Positions 1 through 6,439 of a stretch of DNA of 8,808 nt are shown one piece after another (within the stretch, counting starts at the first letter, position 1; each line of letters starts with the position of its first letter). This DNA comes from Streptococcus pseudopneumoniae ATCC BAA-960 = CCUG 49455 (lineage in GTDB: Bacteria > Bacillota > Bacilli > Lactobacillales > Streptococcaceae). The stretch spans positions 1 to 8,808 of the forward strand of contig NZ_MWSM01000022.1 in assembly GCF_002087075.1 (NCBI RefSeq), read 5' to 3'. The notes beneath the pieces are model-generated. The model saw only the letters and a list, made by a program, of their open reading frames with translations. It ran no database searches and was not told the DNA's origin. The position numbers were made by a program, and so were the translations under genes.

Positions 1-25
1 TTTGAATTTGATTTTCGAAGAGTAT
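1..25 (-). repeat. BOX element, boxA-type terminus (partial)
   Basis: Bases 10-25 read GATTTTCGAAGAGTAT, the reverse complement of the boxA start (ATACTCTTCGAAAATC) as I remember it from pneumococcal BOX elements. The preceding TTTGAA fits the next boxA block with a small length difference. The element would run leftward out of the window, so only its edge is visible. The match to the consensus is from memory. Confidence 0.6.
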
Positions 26-42
26 GAGATTTCGCAGAAATG

Positions 43-64
43 AAAACAGCCCTCAGAGGGCTGT
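43..64 (-). terminator. Rho-independent terminator of the har-like gene
   Basis: Bases 46-64 form a near-perfect palindrome, ACAGCCC-TCAGA-GGGCTGT at the core. On the minus strand it is followed by TTTTCA (complement of 41-46). It lies 22 bases past the stop codon of the reductase gene, in the right orientation to end it. Confidence 0.8.
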
Positions 65-85
65 CAGTTAAGATGTGATCTCAAC

Positions 86-1402
86 TTAAATCGCAAACAA
101 GTCATTCAAGTTCTCAGCCAAGGTTGGGTGAGTGAAGATTTGTTTTGTGAAGTAAGTGTAAGGAATCTTGTTGTCCATAGCAACAGTAATGATGTTGATG
201 ATTTCTTGAGAACCTTCTGAGAAGATGCTTGCACCAAGAATTTCTTTTGTTTCAGTATTAACAACAGCTTTGAAAGCTCCGCGAAGGTCTCCATTTACGT
301 GACCACGAGGCATGGCTGCAACAGGGATTTCTTTCACTGCGTATGGAAGTTTCAAATCAGCTGCTTGGCTTTCAGTCAAACCAACTTGTGAAAGTGCAGG
401 TGTGATGAACATAGTATTTGGCACATTGAGACGGTCCTCAAGTGTGTAGCTGCCATCTCCAGCAAGGTAGCTGTAAACAACACGGAAGTCATCAAGTGAA
501 ATGTAAGTAAATTGAAGACCACCGTTGACATCTCCAACTGCAAAGACACCAGGAACGTTTGTTTGACAGTGTTTATCTACTTTAATAGCGCCACGTTCAG
601 TTAGTTCAATATCTGTATTTTCAAGTTGAAGTGGTTCTACATTTGGTTTGCGTCCAGTTGCGTAGAGAAGGGCGTCGAAACGGTAAGTTTCGTCTTCAGT
701 TACGACAAGCACTTGGTCACCGTCGTTTTTAATTTCAGTAGTATGGATATTTTGAAGCAATTCAATACCGTCTTCTTCCAGGTATTGTTTAGCAAGAGCT
801 GCGATGGAAGGTTCTGCACGAGGTAGGAATGTATCCAAGGCATCTAGGACTGTAACCTTGCTTCCTAGTTTATTGTAAAGGCCAGCAAATTCAAGACCGA
901 TATTTCCGCCACCAAGGACTCCAAGTTTTTCAGGCAATTTATCCAAGCTTTGGATACCTGTTGAGTCAAAGACGTTTTTGCTTGTAGCAAGTCCAGGGAT
1001 TGGCAAGACGTTTGAAACAGCACCAGTGTTGATGACGATAGTTTCAGCAGTCAATTCTTGTTTTTCATCACCAGCTTGGATTTCGATGACTTTATTTGAA
1101 AGGAAGTGAGCTTCCGCATCAAAGATATTGACGCCAGTACCAGCAACAGTCGTATAGTTTTTACCGTTGAGGCGACCAGTGATCGTGTTTTTGGTAGCAA
1201 TGACTTCTTCAAAAGACAAGTCTTTCTCGGCAGCAACCAGCAAAGTTTTAGTTGGGATACAACCGATGTTGATACAAGTTCCACCGTACATAGCTTTGCT
1301 ACGTTCAACGAGGGCAACTTTTTTGCCAGCTGAAGCCAATTTACCAGCTAGTGTTTTACCAGCTTTACCAAATCCGATAACGATTAAATCATAAGTTAAC
1401 AT
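86..1402 (-). CDS. har: FAD-dependent pyridine nucleotide-disulfide oxidoreductase, RclA/Har type (probable hypothiocyanous acid reductase)
   Basis: The 438-residue flavoprotein has the group I disulfide reductase plan. An N-terminal FAD fold carries GFGKAG at 10-15. The redox pair C43/C48 sits in GGTCINIGCIPTK. A nucleotide-binding GGGNIGLE lies at 164-171, a second FAD motif (GVFAVGD) near 285-292, and a C-terminal dimerisation domain ends with the H425-P-T...E430 catalytic dyad. Length and motif spacing fit E. coli RclA and the pneumococcal hypothiocyanous acid reductase Har better than lipoamide dehydrogenase or glutathione reductase, which are longer. The expected role is cytosolic NAD(P)H-dependent reduction of HOSCN, the oxidant made by lactoperoxidase in saliva and airways. 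The ATG has AGGAGG eight bases upstream (1411-1416). The gene is monocistronic and divergent from an OFA transporter. Family assignment is secure; the substrate comes from family knowledge, and a generic disulfide reductase remains possible. Confidence 0.85.
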   Translation of the reverse strand: MLTYDLIVIGFGKAGKTLAGKLASAGKKVALVERSKAMYGGTCINIGCIPTKTLLVAAEKDLSFEEVIATKNTITGRLNGKNYTTVAGTGVNIFDAEAHFLSNKVIEIQAGDEKQELTAETIVINTGAVSNVLPIPGLATSKNVFDSTGIQSLDKLPEKLGVLGGGNIGLEFAGLYNKLGSKVTVLDALDTFLPRAEPSIAALAKQYLEEDGIELLQNIHTTEIKNDGDQVLVVTEDETYRFDALLYATGRKPNVEPLQLENTDIELTERGAIKVDKHCQTNVPGVFAVGDVNGGLQFTYISLDDFRVVYSYLAGDGSYTLEDRLNVPNTMFITPALSQVGLTESQAADLKLPYAVKEIPVAAMPRGHVNGDLRGAFKAVVNTETKEILGASIFSEGSQEIINIITVAMDNKIPYTYFTKQIFTHPTLAENLNDLFAI

Positions 1403-1427
1403 TTAGAATTCCTCCTATTCGAATTAC

Positions 1428-1456
1428 ATTCTAGCACAAGAAAAAAACTTTTGCAC
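1428..1456 (-). promoter_or_regulatory. Putative extended -10 promoter of har
   Basis: On the minus strand, bases 1436-1428 read TGCTAGAAT, an extended -10 element. No good -35 is seen; the hexamer at 17 bases spacing is GTGCAA. An extended -10 often compensates for this in streptococci. Initiation would fall near 1421, giving a leader of about 20 nt that contains the AGGAGG at 1411-1416. Confidence 0.5.
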
Positions 1457-1529
1457 AATTCTGCTACGAAAAAGACAGAAAAAGATGAAAACTCTTTCCA
1501 GACAAAAAACTAGTAATTTTTTAACAAGC

Positions 1530-1564
1530 TTGATAAACTAAAATCCTATCTATTTTTATATAAG
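1530..1564 (+). promoter_or_regulatory. Possible promoter of the OFA transporter gene
   Basis: TTGATA at 1530-1535 is a fair -35. Downstream AT-rich hexamers (TTTATA at 1555-1560, TATATA at 1557-1562, TATAAG at 1559-1564) could act as -10, but the spacing is 19 or more, so the exact element is unclear. No other candidate in the 193-base divergent gap is better. Confidence 0.3.
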
Positions 1565-1595
1565 AAAGAATAAATGTTCGAAAATAGGAGGTTTT

Positions 1596-2822
1596 ATGAA
1601 ATCGAATCGTTATATTATTGCCTTTGCTGGGGTCATTTTACACTTAATGCTGGGTTCGACTTATGCTTGGAGTGTTTATCGTAACCCTATTATTGAAAAA
1701 ACGGGATGGGATCAGGCTTCTGTTGCCTTTGCCTTTAGTCTAGCAATCTTTTGTTTGGGCTTATCGGCTGCATTTATGGGGCGTTTGGTAGAAAAATTTG
1801 GTCCGAGAGTCATGGGGAGTCTATCTGCTTTTCTATACGCAGGTGGAAATATCTTAACAGGATTTGCAATAGACCGTCAGGAACTGTGGTTGTTGTATCT
1901 AGCTTATGGCATTTTAGGTGGGCTTGGTTTGGGAGCAGGCTATATTACCCCTGTGTCAACGATTATAAAATGGTTTCCTGATAAACGTGGTCTCGCAACA
2001 GGTTTAGCGATTATGGGGTTTGGTTTTGCTTCTTTATTGACTAGTCCCATAGCGCAACATCTCATCGCAGGGGTAGGGCTTGTAGAAACTTTTTATATTT
2101 TAGGTGCAAGTTACTTTATTATCATGCTCCTAGCTTCACAATTCATTAAGCGTCCAAATGAGCAAGAGCTTGCAATTTTATCTGTTTCAGGGAAAGAAAA
2201 AACAGCCTCTTTGACGCAAGGGATGACTGCAAATCAGGCTCTAAAAAGCAATCGGTTTTATATACTTTGGATTATTTTCTTTATCAACATAGCTTGTGGT
2301 TTAGGCTTAATTTCAGCGGCATCGCCAATGGCACAGGAGATGGCTGGCTTGTCTACAAGTCATGCAGCAGTAATGGTGGGCGTTTTGGGGATTTTCAATG
2401 GATTTGGTCGCTTGCTTTGGGCGAGTTTGTCTGACTATATCGGTCGCCCTCTAACCTTTAGTATATTACTGCTTGTCAATCTTTTCTTTTCTCTCTCACT
2501 TTGGCTCTTTACAGATTCCGTTTTATTTGTAGTCGCTATGTCTATTTTGATGACTTGCTATGGAGCTGGTTTTTCTTTGATTCCAGCTTATCTCAGTGAT
2601 ATTTTTGGAACCAAGGAATTGGCCGCTCTGCATGGTTATATTTTAACGGCTTGGGCAATGGCTGGTTTAGCGGGACCTATTTTATTAGCAGAGACTTATA
2701 AAATGGCTCATTCTTACACACAAACCTTGTTCGTTTTTATCATTTTATATAGTATCGCCTTGGCTTTGTCTTATTATCTAGGTCGTTCAATCAAAAAGGA
2801 AAGCCAAAAACCGCTTACATGA
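1596..2822 (+). CDS. OFA-family major facilitator superfamily transporter
   Basis: The 408-residue polytopic membrane protein has about 12 hydrophobic segments. It has the OFA (oxalate/formate antiporter) signature: an N-terminal segment with GSTYAWSVYRNPI (20-32), the loop 2-3 motif GRLVEKFGPR (62-71), WFPDKRGLATG (126-136) and a second-half repeat GRLLWASLSDYIGRP (271-285). Loop 6-7 (about 185-218) is hydrophilic. R272 lies where I recall the essential Arg272 of the oxalate transporter OxlT, but the TM11 site where OxlT has Lys355 (T-A-K) reads T351-A352-W353, so oxalate exchange is unlikely. The substrate is probably another small organic anion and is not known. The start is set by AGGAGG at 1586-1591, with only 4 bases of spacing. 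No hairpin terminator is evident after the stop; the helicase promoter follows within about 45 bases. Confidence 0.85.
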   Translation: MKSNRYIIAFAGVILHLMLGSTYAWSVYRNPIIEKTGWDQASVAFAFSLAIFCLGLSAAFMGRLVEKFGPRVMGSLSAFLYAGGNILTGFAIDRQELWLLYLAYGILGGLGLGAGYITPVSTIIKWFPDKRGLATGLAIMGFGFASLLTSPIAQHLIAGVGLVETFYILGASYFIIMLLASQFIKRPNEQELAILSVSGKEKTASLTQGMTANQALKSNRFYILWIIFFINIACGLGLISAASPMAQEMAGLSTSHAAVMVGVLGIFNGFGRLLWASLSDYIGRPLTFSILLLVNLFFSLSLWLFTDSVLFVVAMSILMTCYGAGFSLIPAYLSDIFGTKELAALHGYILTAWAMAGLAGPILLAETYKMAHSYTQTLFVFIILYSIALALSYYLGRSIKKESQKPLT

Positions 2823-2861
2823 TTTTCTAGAGAAATTGGGCTATCTTTTGCTCTGGTCTTG

Positions 2862-2870
2862 TGTTATACT
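2862..2870 (+). promoter_or_regulatory. Extended -10 promoter of the helicase gene
   Basis: TGTTATACT at 2862-2870 is an extended -10 (TG-N-TATACT). The -35 region at 17 bases spacing (TATCTT, 2842-2847) is poor. Transcription would start near 2877 and leave about 140 nt before the GTG start codon, an unusually long leader for this window. Confidence 0.55.
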
Positions 2871-2876
2871 AGATAG

Positions 2877-3019
2877 GTTGCAAAGAAAACAGTACTTTTC
2901 TTTTGTGGAAAAGAAGCAACACGATTTTATATCCAGTATATGAAAATACGTCATAAAAAGAAAAGTATACACTAAGCCCTATGGGGTGGCTTCGCACCAC
3001 CTTTAGAAAGAAGAACAAC
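2877..3019 (+). promoter_or_regulatory. Structured 5' leader of the DEAD-box helicase mRNA
   Basis: Two hairpins are visible by eye. TTCTTTT (2898-2904) pairs with AAAAGAA (2909-2915) around a GTGG loop. GGTGG pairs with CCACC around CTTCGCA (about 2986-3002); two G-T pairs extend this second stem, and CTAA/TTAG segments could close it outside. The second hairpin lies just ahead of the helicase start codon. No known riboswitch class is recognised. A regulatory role, such as temperature or autoregulation, is inference only. Confidence 0.4.
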
Positions 3020-4600
3020 GTGAAATTTAATGAATTAAACTTGTCTGCTGATTTGCTAGCAGAGATTGAAAAAGCTGGTTTTGTAGAAGCCAGTCCGATC
3101 CAAGAACAAACCATTCCCTTGGCCCTTGAAGGCAAGGACGTTATCGGTCAAGCTCAGACTGGTACAGGAAAAACTGCAGCCTTTGGCTTGCCTACCCTTG
3201 AAAAAATCCGTACAGAAGAAGCGACTATCCAAGCCTTGGTGATCGCTCCAACTCGTGAACTCGCTGTCCAAAGTCAAGAGGAATTGTTCCGTTTTGGTCG
3301 TAGCAAGGGAGTCAAAGTCCGCTCAGTATACGGCGGATCAAGCATTGAAAAACAAATTAAGGCTCTTAAATCTGGTGCCCATATCGTGGTGGGAACACCT
3401 GGTCGCCTCTTAGACTTGATCAAACGCAAGGCCTTGAAATTACAAGATATTGAAACGCTTATCCTTGACGAAGCGGATGAAATGCTCAACATGGGCTTCC
3501 TTGAAGACATTGAAGCTATCATCTCCCGTGTCCCTGAAAATCGACAAACTCTTCTTTTCTCAGCAACTATGCCAGATGCCATCAAACGTATCGGTGTTCA
3601 GTTTATGAAAGAACCTGAGCATGTGAAGATTGCTGCTAAGGAATTGACAACAGAATTGGTTGATCAATACTATATCCGAGTTAAGGAACAAGAAAAATTT
3701 GATACTATGACACGTCTCATGGATGTGGAGCAACCTGAGCTTGCTATCGTATTTGGTCGTACCAAACGTCGTGTGGATGAATTGACTCGTGGTTTGAAAA
3801 TCCGTGGCTTCCGTGCAGAAGGAATTCATGGAGACCTAGACCAAAACAAACGTCTTCGTGTCCTTCGTGACTTTAAAAATGGAAATCTGGATGTTCTAGT
3901 TGCGACGGACGTTGCAGCGCGTGGTTTGGATATTTCAGGTGTGACCCATGTCTATAACTACGATATTCCACAAGATCCTGAAAGTTATGTTCACCGTATC
4001 GGTCGTACAGGTCGTGCCGGTAAGTCAGGTCAGTCTATTACTTTCGTATCACCAAATGAAATGGGCTACCTCCAAATCATTGAAAACTTGACCAAGAAAC
4101 GCATGAAAGGTCTCAAACCTGCAAGTGCAGAAGAAGCCTTCCAAGCTAAAAAACAGGTAGCTCTCAAGAAAATCGAACGTGATTTTGCAGATGAGACTAT
4201 CCGTGCTAACTTTGAGAAATTTGGTAAGGATGCTCGTAAGCTAGCTGCCGAATTTACTCCAGAAGAATTGGCAATGTATATCTTGAGTCTGACTGTTCAA
4301 GATCCGGATAGCCTTCCAGAAGTGGAGATTGCGCGTGAAAAACCACTGCCATTTAAACCATCAGGTAATGGCTTCGGTGGTAAAGCTAAGGGAGGTCGTC
4401 GTGGAGATGACCGTCGAGACCGTGATCGTCGAGACCGTGATCGCCGTGGTAATGGTCGTCGGGATGATTTCAAAAAAGGAAGTCGTGGCAATGATCGTTT
4501 TGATAAAGACAGACGTTACCGTAAGGATAATAAAAAACCACGCAATACTTCAAGTGAAAAGCAAACAGGCTTTGTTATTCGTAACAAGGGAGATAAATAA
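3020..4600 (+). CDS. cshA: DEAD-box ATP-dependent RNA helicase, CshA type
   Basis: The 526-residue protein (from GTG 3020) has the full helicase core: Q motif around F21-Q28, motif I AQTGTGKT (45-52), PTRELA (77-82), TPGR (126-129), DEAD (150-153), SAT (181-183), ATDVAARGLD (295-304) and HRIGRTGR (325-332). A CshA-specific region follows, then a basic Arg/Asp/Gly tail (about 445-526) suited to RNA binding. It resembles Bacillus CshA, which works in mRNA turnover with the degradosome, in ribosome assembly and in cold adaptation. I chose the GTG because MKFNELNLS matches the family N-terminus and a weak AAAGAAG lies at 3008-3014. An in-frame ATG at 2981 would add 13 unrelated residues, lacks a Shine-Dalgarno, and its codons overlap a leader hairpin. 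The tail contains a perfect 15-bp tandem duplication. It is monocistronic with a strong terminator. Confidence 0.93.
   Translation: MKFNELNLSADLLAEIEKAGFVEASPIQEQTIPLALEGKDVIGQAQTGTGKTAAFGLPTLEKIRTEEATIQALVIAPTRELAVQSQEELFRFGRSKGVKVRSVYGGSSIEKQIKALKSGAHIVVGTPGRLLDLIKRKALKLQDIETLILDEADEMLNMGFLEDIEAIISRVPENRQTLLFSATMPDAIKRIGVQFMKEPEHVKIAAKELTTELVDQYYIRVKEQEKFDTMTRLMDVEQPELAIVFGRTKRRVDELTRGLKIRGFRAEGIHGDLDQNKRLRVLRDFKNGNLDVLVATDVAARGLDISGVTHVYNYDIPQDPESYVHRIGRTGRAGKSGQSITFVSPNEMGYLQIIENLTKKRMKGLKPASAEEAFQAKKQVALKKIERDFADETIRANFEKFGKDARKLAAEFTPEELAMYILSLTVQDPDSLPEVEIAREKPLPFKPSGNGFGGKAKGGRRGDDRRDRDRRDRDRRGNGRRDDFKKGSRGNDRFDKDRRYRKDNKKPRNTSSEKQTGFVIRNKGDK
4412..4441 (+). repeat. Perfect 15-bp tandem repeat in the helicase tail
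   Basis: CGTCGAGACCGTGAT occurs twice back to back (4412-4426 and 4427-4441), in frame, encoding RRDRD twice (residues 465-474). Identity at every third base points to a recent duplication or slippage rather than selection at the protein level alone. Confidence 0.9.
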
Positions 4601-4601
4601 G

Positions 4602-4631
4602 AAAAAGCGGTTCAAAATGAATCGCTTTTTT
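4602..4631 (+). terminator. Rho-independent terminator of cshA
   Basis: A 12-bp stem (one G-T pair) with an AAAAT loop: arms 4602-4613 and 4619-4630, ending in a run of six T (4626-4631). It starts two bases after the helicase stop codon. The A-rich 5' arm also makes a weaker terminator possible on the minus strand. Confidence 0.92.
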
Positions 4632-4806
4632 ATATAAGGAGACCAAGGGTGAAAGAAGATGGTGATAGCAAAGGATAGGTGAAATGGAAAGGTATTATCA
4701 ACCCACCTTCTTATAATGATATAATATCAAATATAAATTAGGTTGTCAATAAGAAAACATAATTTTCTAAAATATTTCAGCTAGTCTAAATTGCAATTAA
4801 ATAAGC
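4632..4806 (+). other. Intergenic region before codY, no recognised gene
   Basis: AT-rich and largely unexplained. It holds two tiny frames with good Shine-Dalgarno spacing: AAGGAG at 4636-4641 before GTG 4649-4678 (9 residues), and AAAGGA at 4670-4675 before ATG 4684-4716 (10 residues). Two overlapping TATAAT hexamers (4712-4717, 4720-4725) lack a convincing -35. A CodY-box-like sequence is listed separately. I cannot support a coding gene here. Confidence 0.4.
4761..4775. promoter_or_regulatory. Upstream CodY-box-like sequence
   Basis: AATTTTCTAAAATAT agrees with the CodY consensus AATTTTCWGAAAATT at 12 of 15 positions. It overlaps TAAAAT (4768-4773), which with TTGTCA (4743-4748, spacing 19) could be a weak second codY promoter. 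Confidence 0.4.
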
Positions 4807-4821
4807 AATTTTCAGATAATA
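4807..4821. promoter_or_regulatory. CodY box at the codY promoter
   Basis: AATTTTCAGATAATA matches the CodY consensus AATTTTCWGAAAATT at 13 of 15 positions and ends one base before the -35 hexamer of codY. A second, weaker half (TTGAAAATT, 4823-4831) overlaps the -35 itself. Binding here would block RNA polymerase, fitting the CodY autorepression known in lactococci and streptococci. Confidence 0.6.
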
Positions 4822-4822
4822 A

Positions 4823-4851
4823 TTGAAAATTCAATCTGTTTATGTTATAAT
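4823..4851 (+). promoter_or_regulatory. codY promoter
   Basis: TTGAAA (4823-4828), 17 bases, then TATAAT (4846-4851) with an upstream TG (4843-4844), so it is both a canonical and an extended -10 promoter. Start near 4858 gives a leader of only about 20 nt carrying GAGGTG (4868-4873). Confidence 0.85.
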
Positions 4852-4877
4852 GATAGCGATTAAATTCGAGGTGAAAA

Positions 4878-5666
4878 ATGGCACATTTATTAGAAAAAAC
4901 AAGAAAGATTACATCAATTTTGAAGCGCTCAGAGGAGCAGTTTCAGGATGAGCTTCCTTACAACGCTATTACGCGTCAGTTAGCGGATATTATTCATTGC
5001 AATGCCTGCATTATCAATAGTAAGGGACGTCTGCTTGGCTATTTTATGCGTTATAAAACAAATACAGATCGCGTAGAGCAATTCTTCCAAACTAAGATTT
5101 TCCCAGATGACTACGTTCAAGGGGCTAATATGATTTACGAAACAGAAGCAAATTTGCCTGTTGAGCATGATATGAGTATTTTCCCTGTTGAGAGTAGAGA
5201 AGATTTTCCAGATGGCTTGACGACTATTGCACCGATTCATGTATCGGGGATTCGCCTTGGTTCTTTGATTATTTGGCGCAATGATAAAAAATTCGAAGAT
5301 GAGGACTTGATTCTTGTTGAGATTGCCAGTACCGTTGTTGGGATTCAGCTTCTTAACTTCCAGCGTGAAGAAGATGAGAAAAATATCCGTCGCCGTACTG
5401 CTGTCACCATGGCGGTTAATACCCTTTCTTACTCCGAACTCCGTGCTGTTTCAGCAATTTTAGGGGAATTAAATGGAAATGAAGGGCAGTTGACTGCATC
5501 AGTGATTGCAGACCGTATCGGAATTACCCGCTCTGTGATTGTCAATGCCCTTCGTAAACTTGAATCTGCGGGAATTATTGAAAGTCGCTCACTTGGAATG
5601 AAGGGAACCTACCTTAAGGTCTTGATTTCAGATATTTTTGAAGAAGTGAAGAAAAGAGATTACTAA
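4878..5666 (+). CDS. codY: GTP/branched-chain amino acid-sensing pleiotropic repressor CodY
   Basis: The 262-residue protein aligns over its whole length with CodY. An N-terminal GAF-type ligand domain (about 1-155) binds isoleucine, leucine and valine. A linker helix leads to a C-terminal winged helix-turn-helix around A207-R226 ([20 protein letters not shown]), followed by the conserved wing [14 protein letters not shown] (236-249). It is a dimeric cytosolic DNA-binding protein that represses amino acid transport and synthesis genes when branched-chain amino acids are plentiful. Streptococcal and lactococcal CodY are reported not to need GTP. GAGGTG lies 4 bases before the ATG. CodY-box-like sites near its promoter suggest autoregulation. 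Its TAA shares a base with the ATG of pncA (TAATG), so the two are co-transcribed and probably translationally coupled. The length is normal for the family and I see nothing broken. Confidence 0.97.
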   Translation: MAHLLEKTRKITSILKRSEEQFQDELPYNAITRQLADIIHCNACIINSKGRLLGYFMRYKTNTDRVEQFFQTKIFPDDYVQGANMIYETEANLPVEHDMSIFPVESREDFPDGLTTIAPIHVSGIRLGSLIIWRNDKKFEDEDLILVEIASTVVGIQLLNFQREEDEKNIRRRTAVTMAVNTLSYSELRAVSAILGELNGNEGQLTASVIADRIGITRSVIVNALRKLESAGIIESRSLGMKGTYLKVLISDIFEEVKKRDY

Positions 5667-6241
5667 TGACTAAAGCTTTAATTTCGATTGATTATACAGA
5701 AGATTTTGTTGCTGATAGTGGTAAATTGACAGCAGGGGCTCCAGCTCAGGCTATTTCGGATGCCATTAGCAAGGTGACTCGATTAGCTTTTGAACGGGGA
5801 GATTATATCTTCTTTACTATTGATGCTCATGAAGAAAACGATTGTTTTCATCCAGAAAGTAAACTATTTCCTCCTCATAATCTGATTGGGACTAGTGGAC
5901 GCAATTTATACGGAGACTTGGGGATCTTTTATCAAGAGCATGGTTCAGACAGTCGTGTCTTTTGGATGGATAAACGCCATTACTCAGCTTTTTCAGGGAC
6001 TGACCTAGATATTCGTTTGAGAGAGCGTCGCATTTCTACAGTTATCTTAACAGGTGTCTTGACGGATATCTGTGTCCTGCATACAGCTATTGATGCCTAT
6101 AATCTAGGTTATGACATCGAGATTGTTCAACCAGCTGTTGCTTCCATCTGGCCTGAAAATCATCAATTTGCCCTAGGTCATTTCAAAAATACACTTGGAG
6201 CTAAGTTAGTAGATGAAAATCTAAATGAAATTTTAGAGTAA
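5666..6241 (+). CDS. pncA: Nicotinamidase (cysteine hydrolase, isochorismatase-like)
   Basis: The 191-residue member of the nicotinamidase/isochorismatase fold converts nicotinamide to nicotinate plus ammonia, feeding NAD salvage by the Preiss-Handler route. The catalytic triad is visible as D9 (SIDYTEDF), K103 (MDKRHYSAF) and C136 (TDICVLHT). The metal-site residues are D53, H55, E64 and H71 (DAHEEND, HPESKLFPPH). These positions agree with those I recall for the pneumococcal enzyme. The cis-peptide region GVLTD (130-134) precedes the nucleophile. The start overlaps the codY stop as TAATG; the only Shine-Dalgarno is a weak AAAAGAGA about 7 bases upstream, so translation probably depends on ribosomes finishing codY. 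Mitis-group streptococci require exogenous nicotinamide or nicotinate, which fits a constitutive salvage role. No terminator is seen after the stop. Confidence 0.93.
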   Translation: MTKALISIDYTEDFVADSGKLTAGAPAQAISDAISKVTRLAFERGDYIFFTIDAHEENDCFHPESKLFPPHNLIGTSGRNLYGDLGIFYQEHGSDSRVFWMDKRHYSAFSGTDLDIRLRERRISTVILTGVLTDICVLHTAIDAYNLGYDIEIVQPAVASIWPENHQFALGHFKNTLGAKLVDENLNEILE

Positions 6242-6277
6242 TTTGGTTGATGAAATGAAAAAAATTGAAAAAAAGTG

Positions 6278-6306
6278 TTGACAAGCATCCCAAAAGTTGA
6301 TATACT
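6278..6306 (+). promoter_or_regulatory. tRNA-Leu promoter
   Basis: TTGACA (6278-6283), exactly 17 bases, TATACT (6301-6306). It is the closest match to sigma-70 consensus in the window, as expected for a stable RNA gene. The start would be near 6313, about 9 bases before the mature tRNA 5' end. Confidence 0.9.
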
Positions 6307-6321
6307 AGTAAAGTAATCGAC

Positions 6322-6407
6322 GCGGGGATGGCGGAATTGGCAGACGCGCAGGACTAAGGATCCTGTGACCGCTTTAGGTCGTGAGGGTTCAAGTCCCTCT
6401 CTCCGCA
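6322..6407 (+). tRNA. tRNA-Leu (anticodon AAG)
   Basis: An 86-nt class II tRNA. The acceptor stem is GCGGGGA/TCTCCGC with one G-T pair, and the D stem GCG/CGC. The anticodon arm CAGGA-CTAAGGA-TCCTG (6349-6365) has anticodon AAG at 6356-6358. The long variable arm is GACC-GCTTTA-GGTC (6367-6380). The T arm is GAGGG-TTCAAGT-CCCTC (6383-6399), and the discriminator base is A6407. CCA is not encoded and must be added post-transcriptionally. The long variable arm and A73 are leucine identity features. It decodes CUU, and CUC or others if A34 becomes inosine. It is a solitary gene with its own promoter and terminator, not in an rRNA-linked cluster within this window. Confidence 0.96.
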
Positions 6408-6413
6408 TAGGAT

Positions 6414-6439
6414 AAGAGTTAGCTTAGGCTAGCTCTTTT
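6414..6439 (+). terminator. Rho-independent terminator after tRNA-Leu
   Basis: A 10-bp stem with a TTAG loop: arms 6414-6423 and 6428-6437 (AAGAGTTAGC/GCTAGCTCTT, one T-G pair), followed by T residues to 6439. It ends the tRNA transcript and probably any read-through from codY-pncA. Confidence 0.88.

Noticed and set aside
1106..1394. Plus-strand frames of about 75 residues opposite har
   Set aside because: They are shadows of a clearly coding minus-strand flavoprotein, with no promoter or Shine-Dalgarno.
2823..2861. Terminator after the OFA gene
   Set aside because: No stem followed by a T run could be found in this short gap, so termination there is unclear.
2981..3019. In-frame ATG extending the helicase by 13 residues
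   Set aside because: It has no Shine-Dalgarno, its codons overlap a leader hairpin, and the added residues do not fit CshA N-termini; the GTG at 3020 does.
6178..6408. 76-residue minus-strand frame over tRNA-Leu
   Set aside because: It is antisense to the tRNA and the end of pncA; peptides starting like this are a known artefact of translating tRNA-Leu genes backwards.
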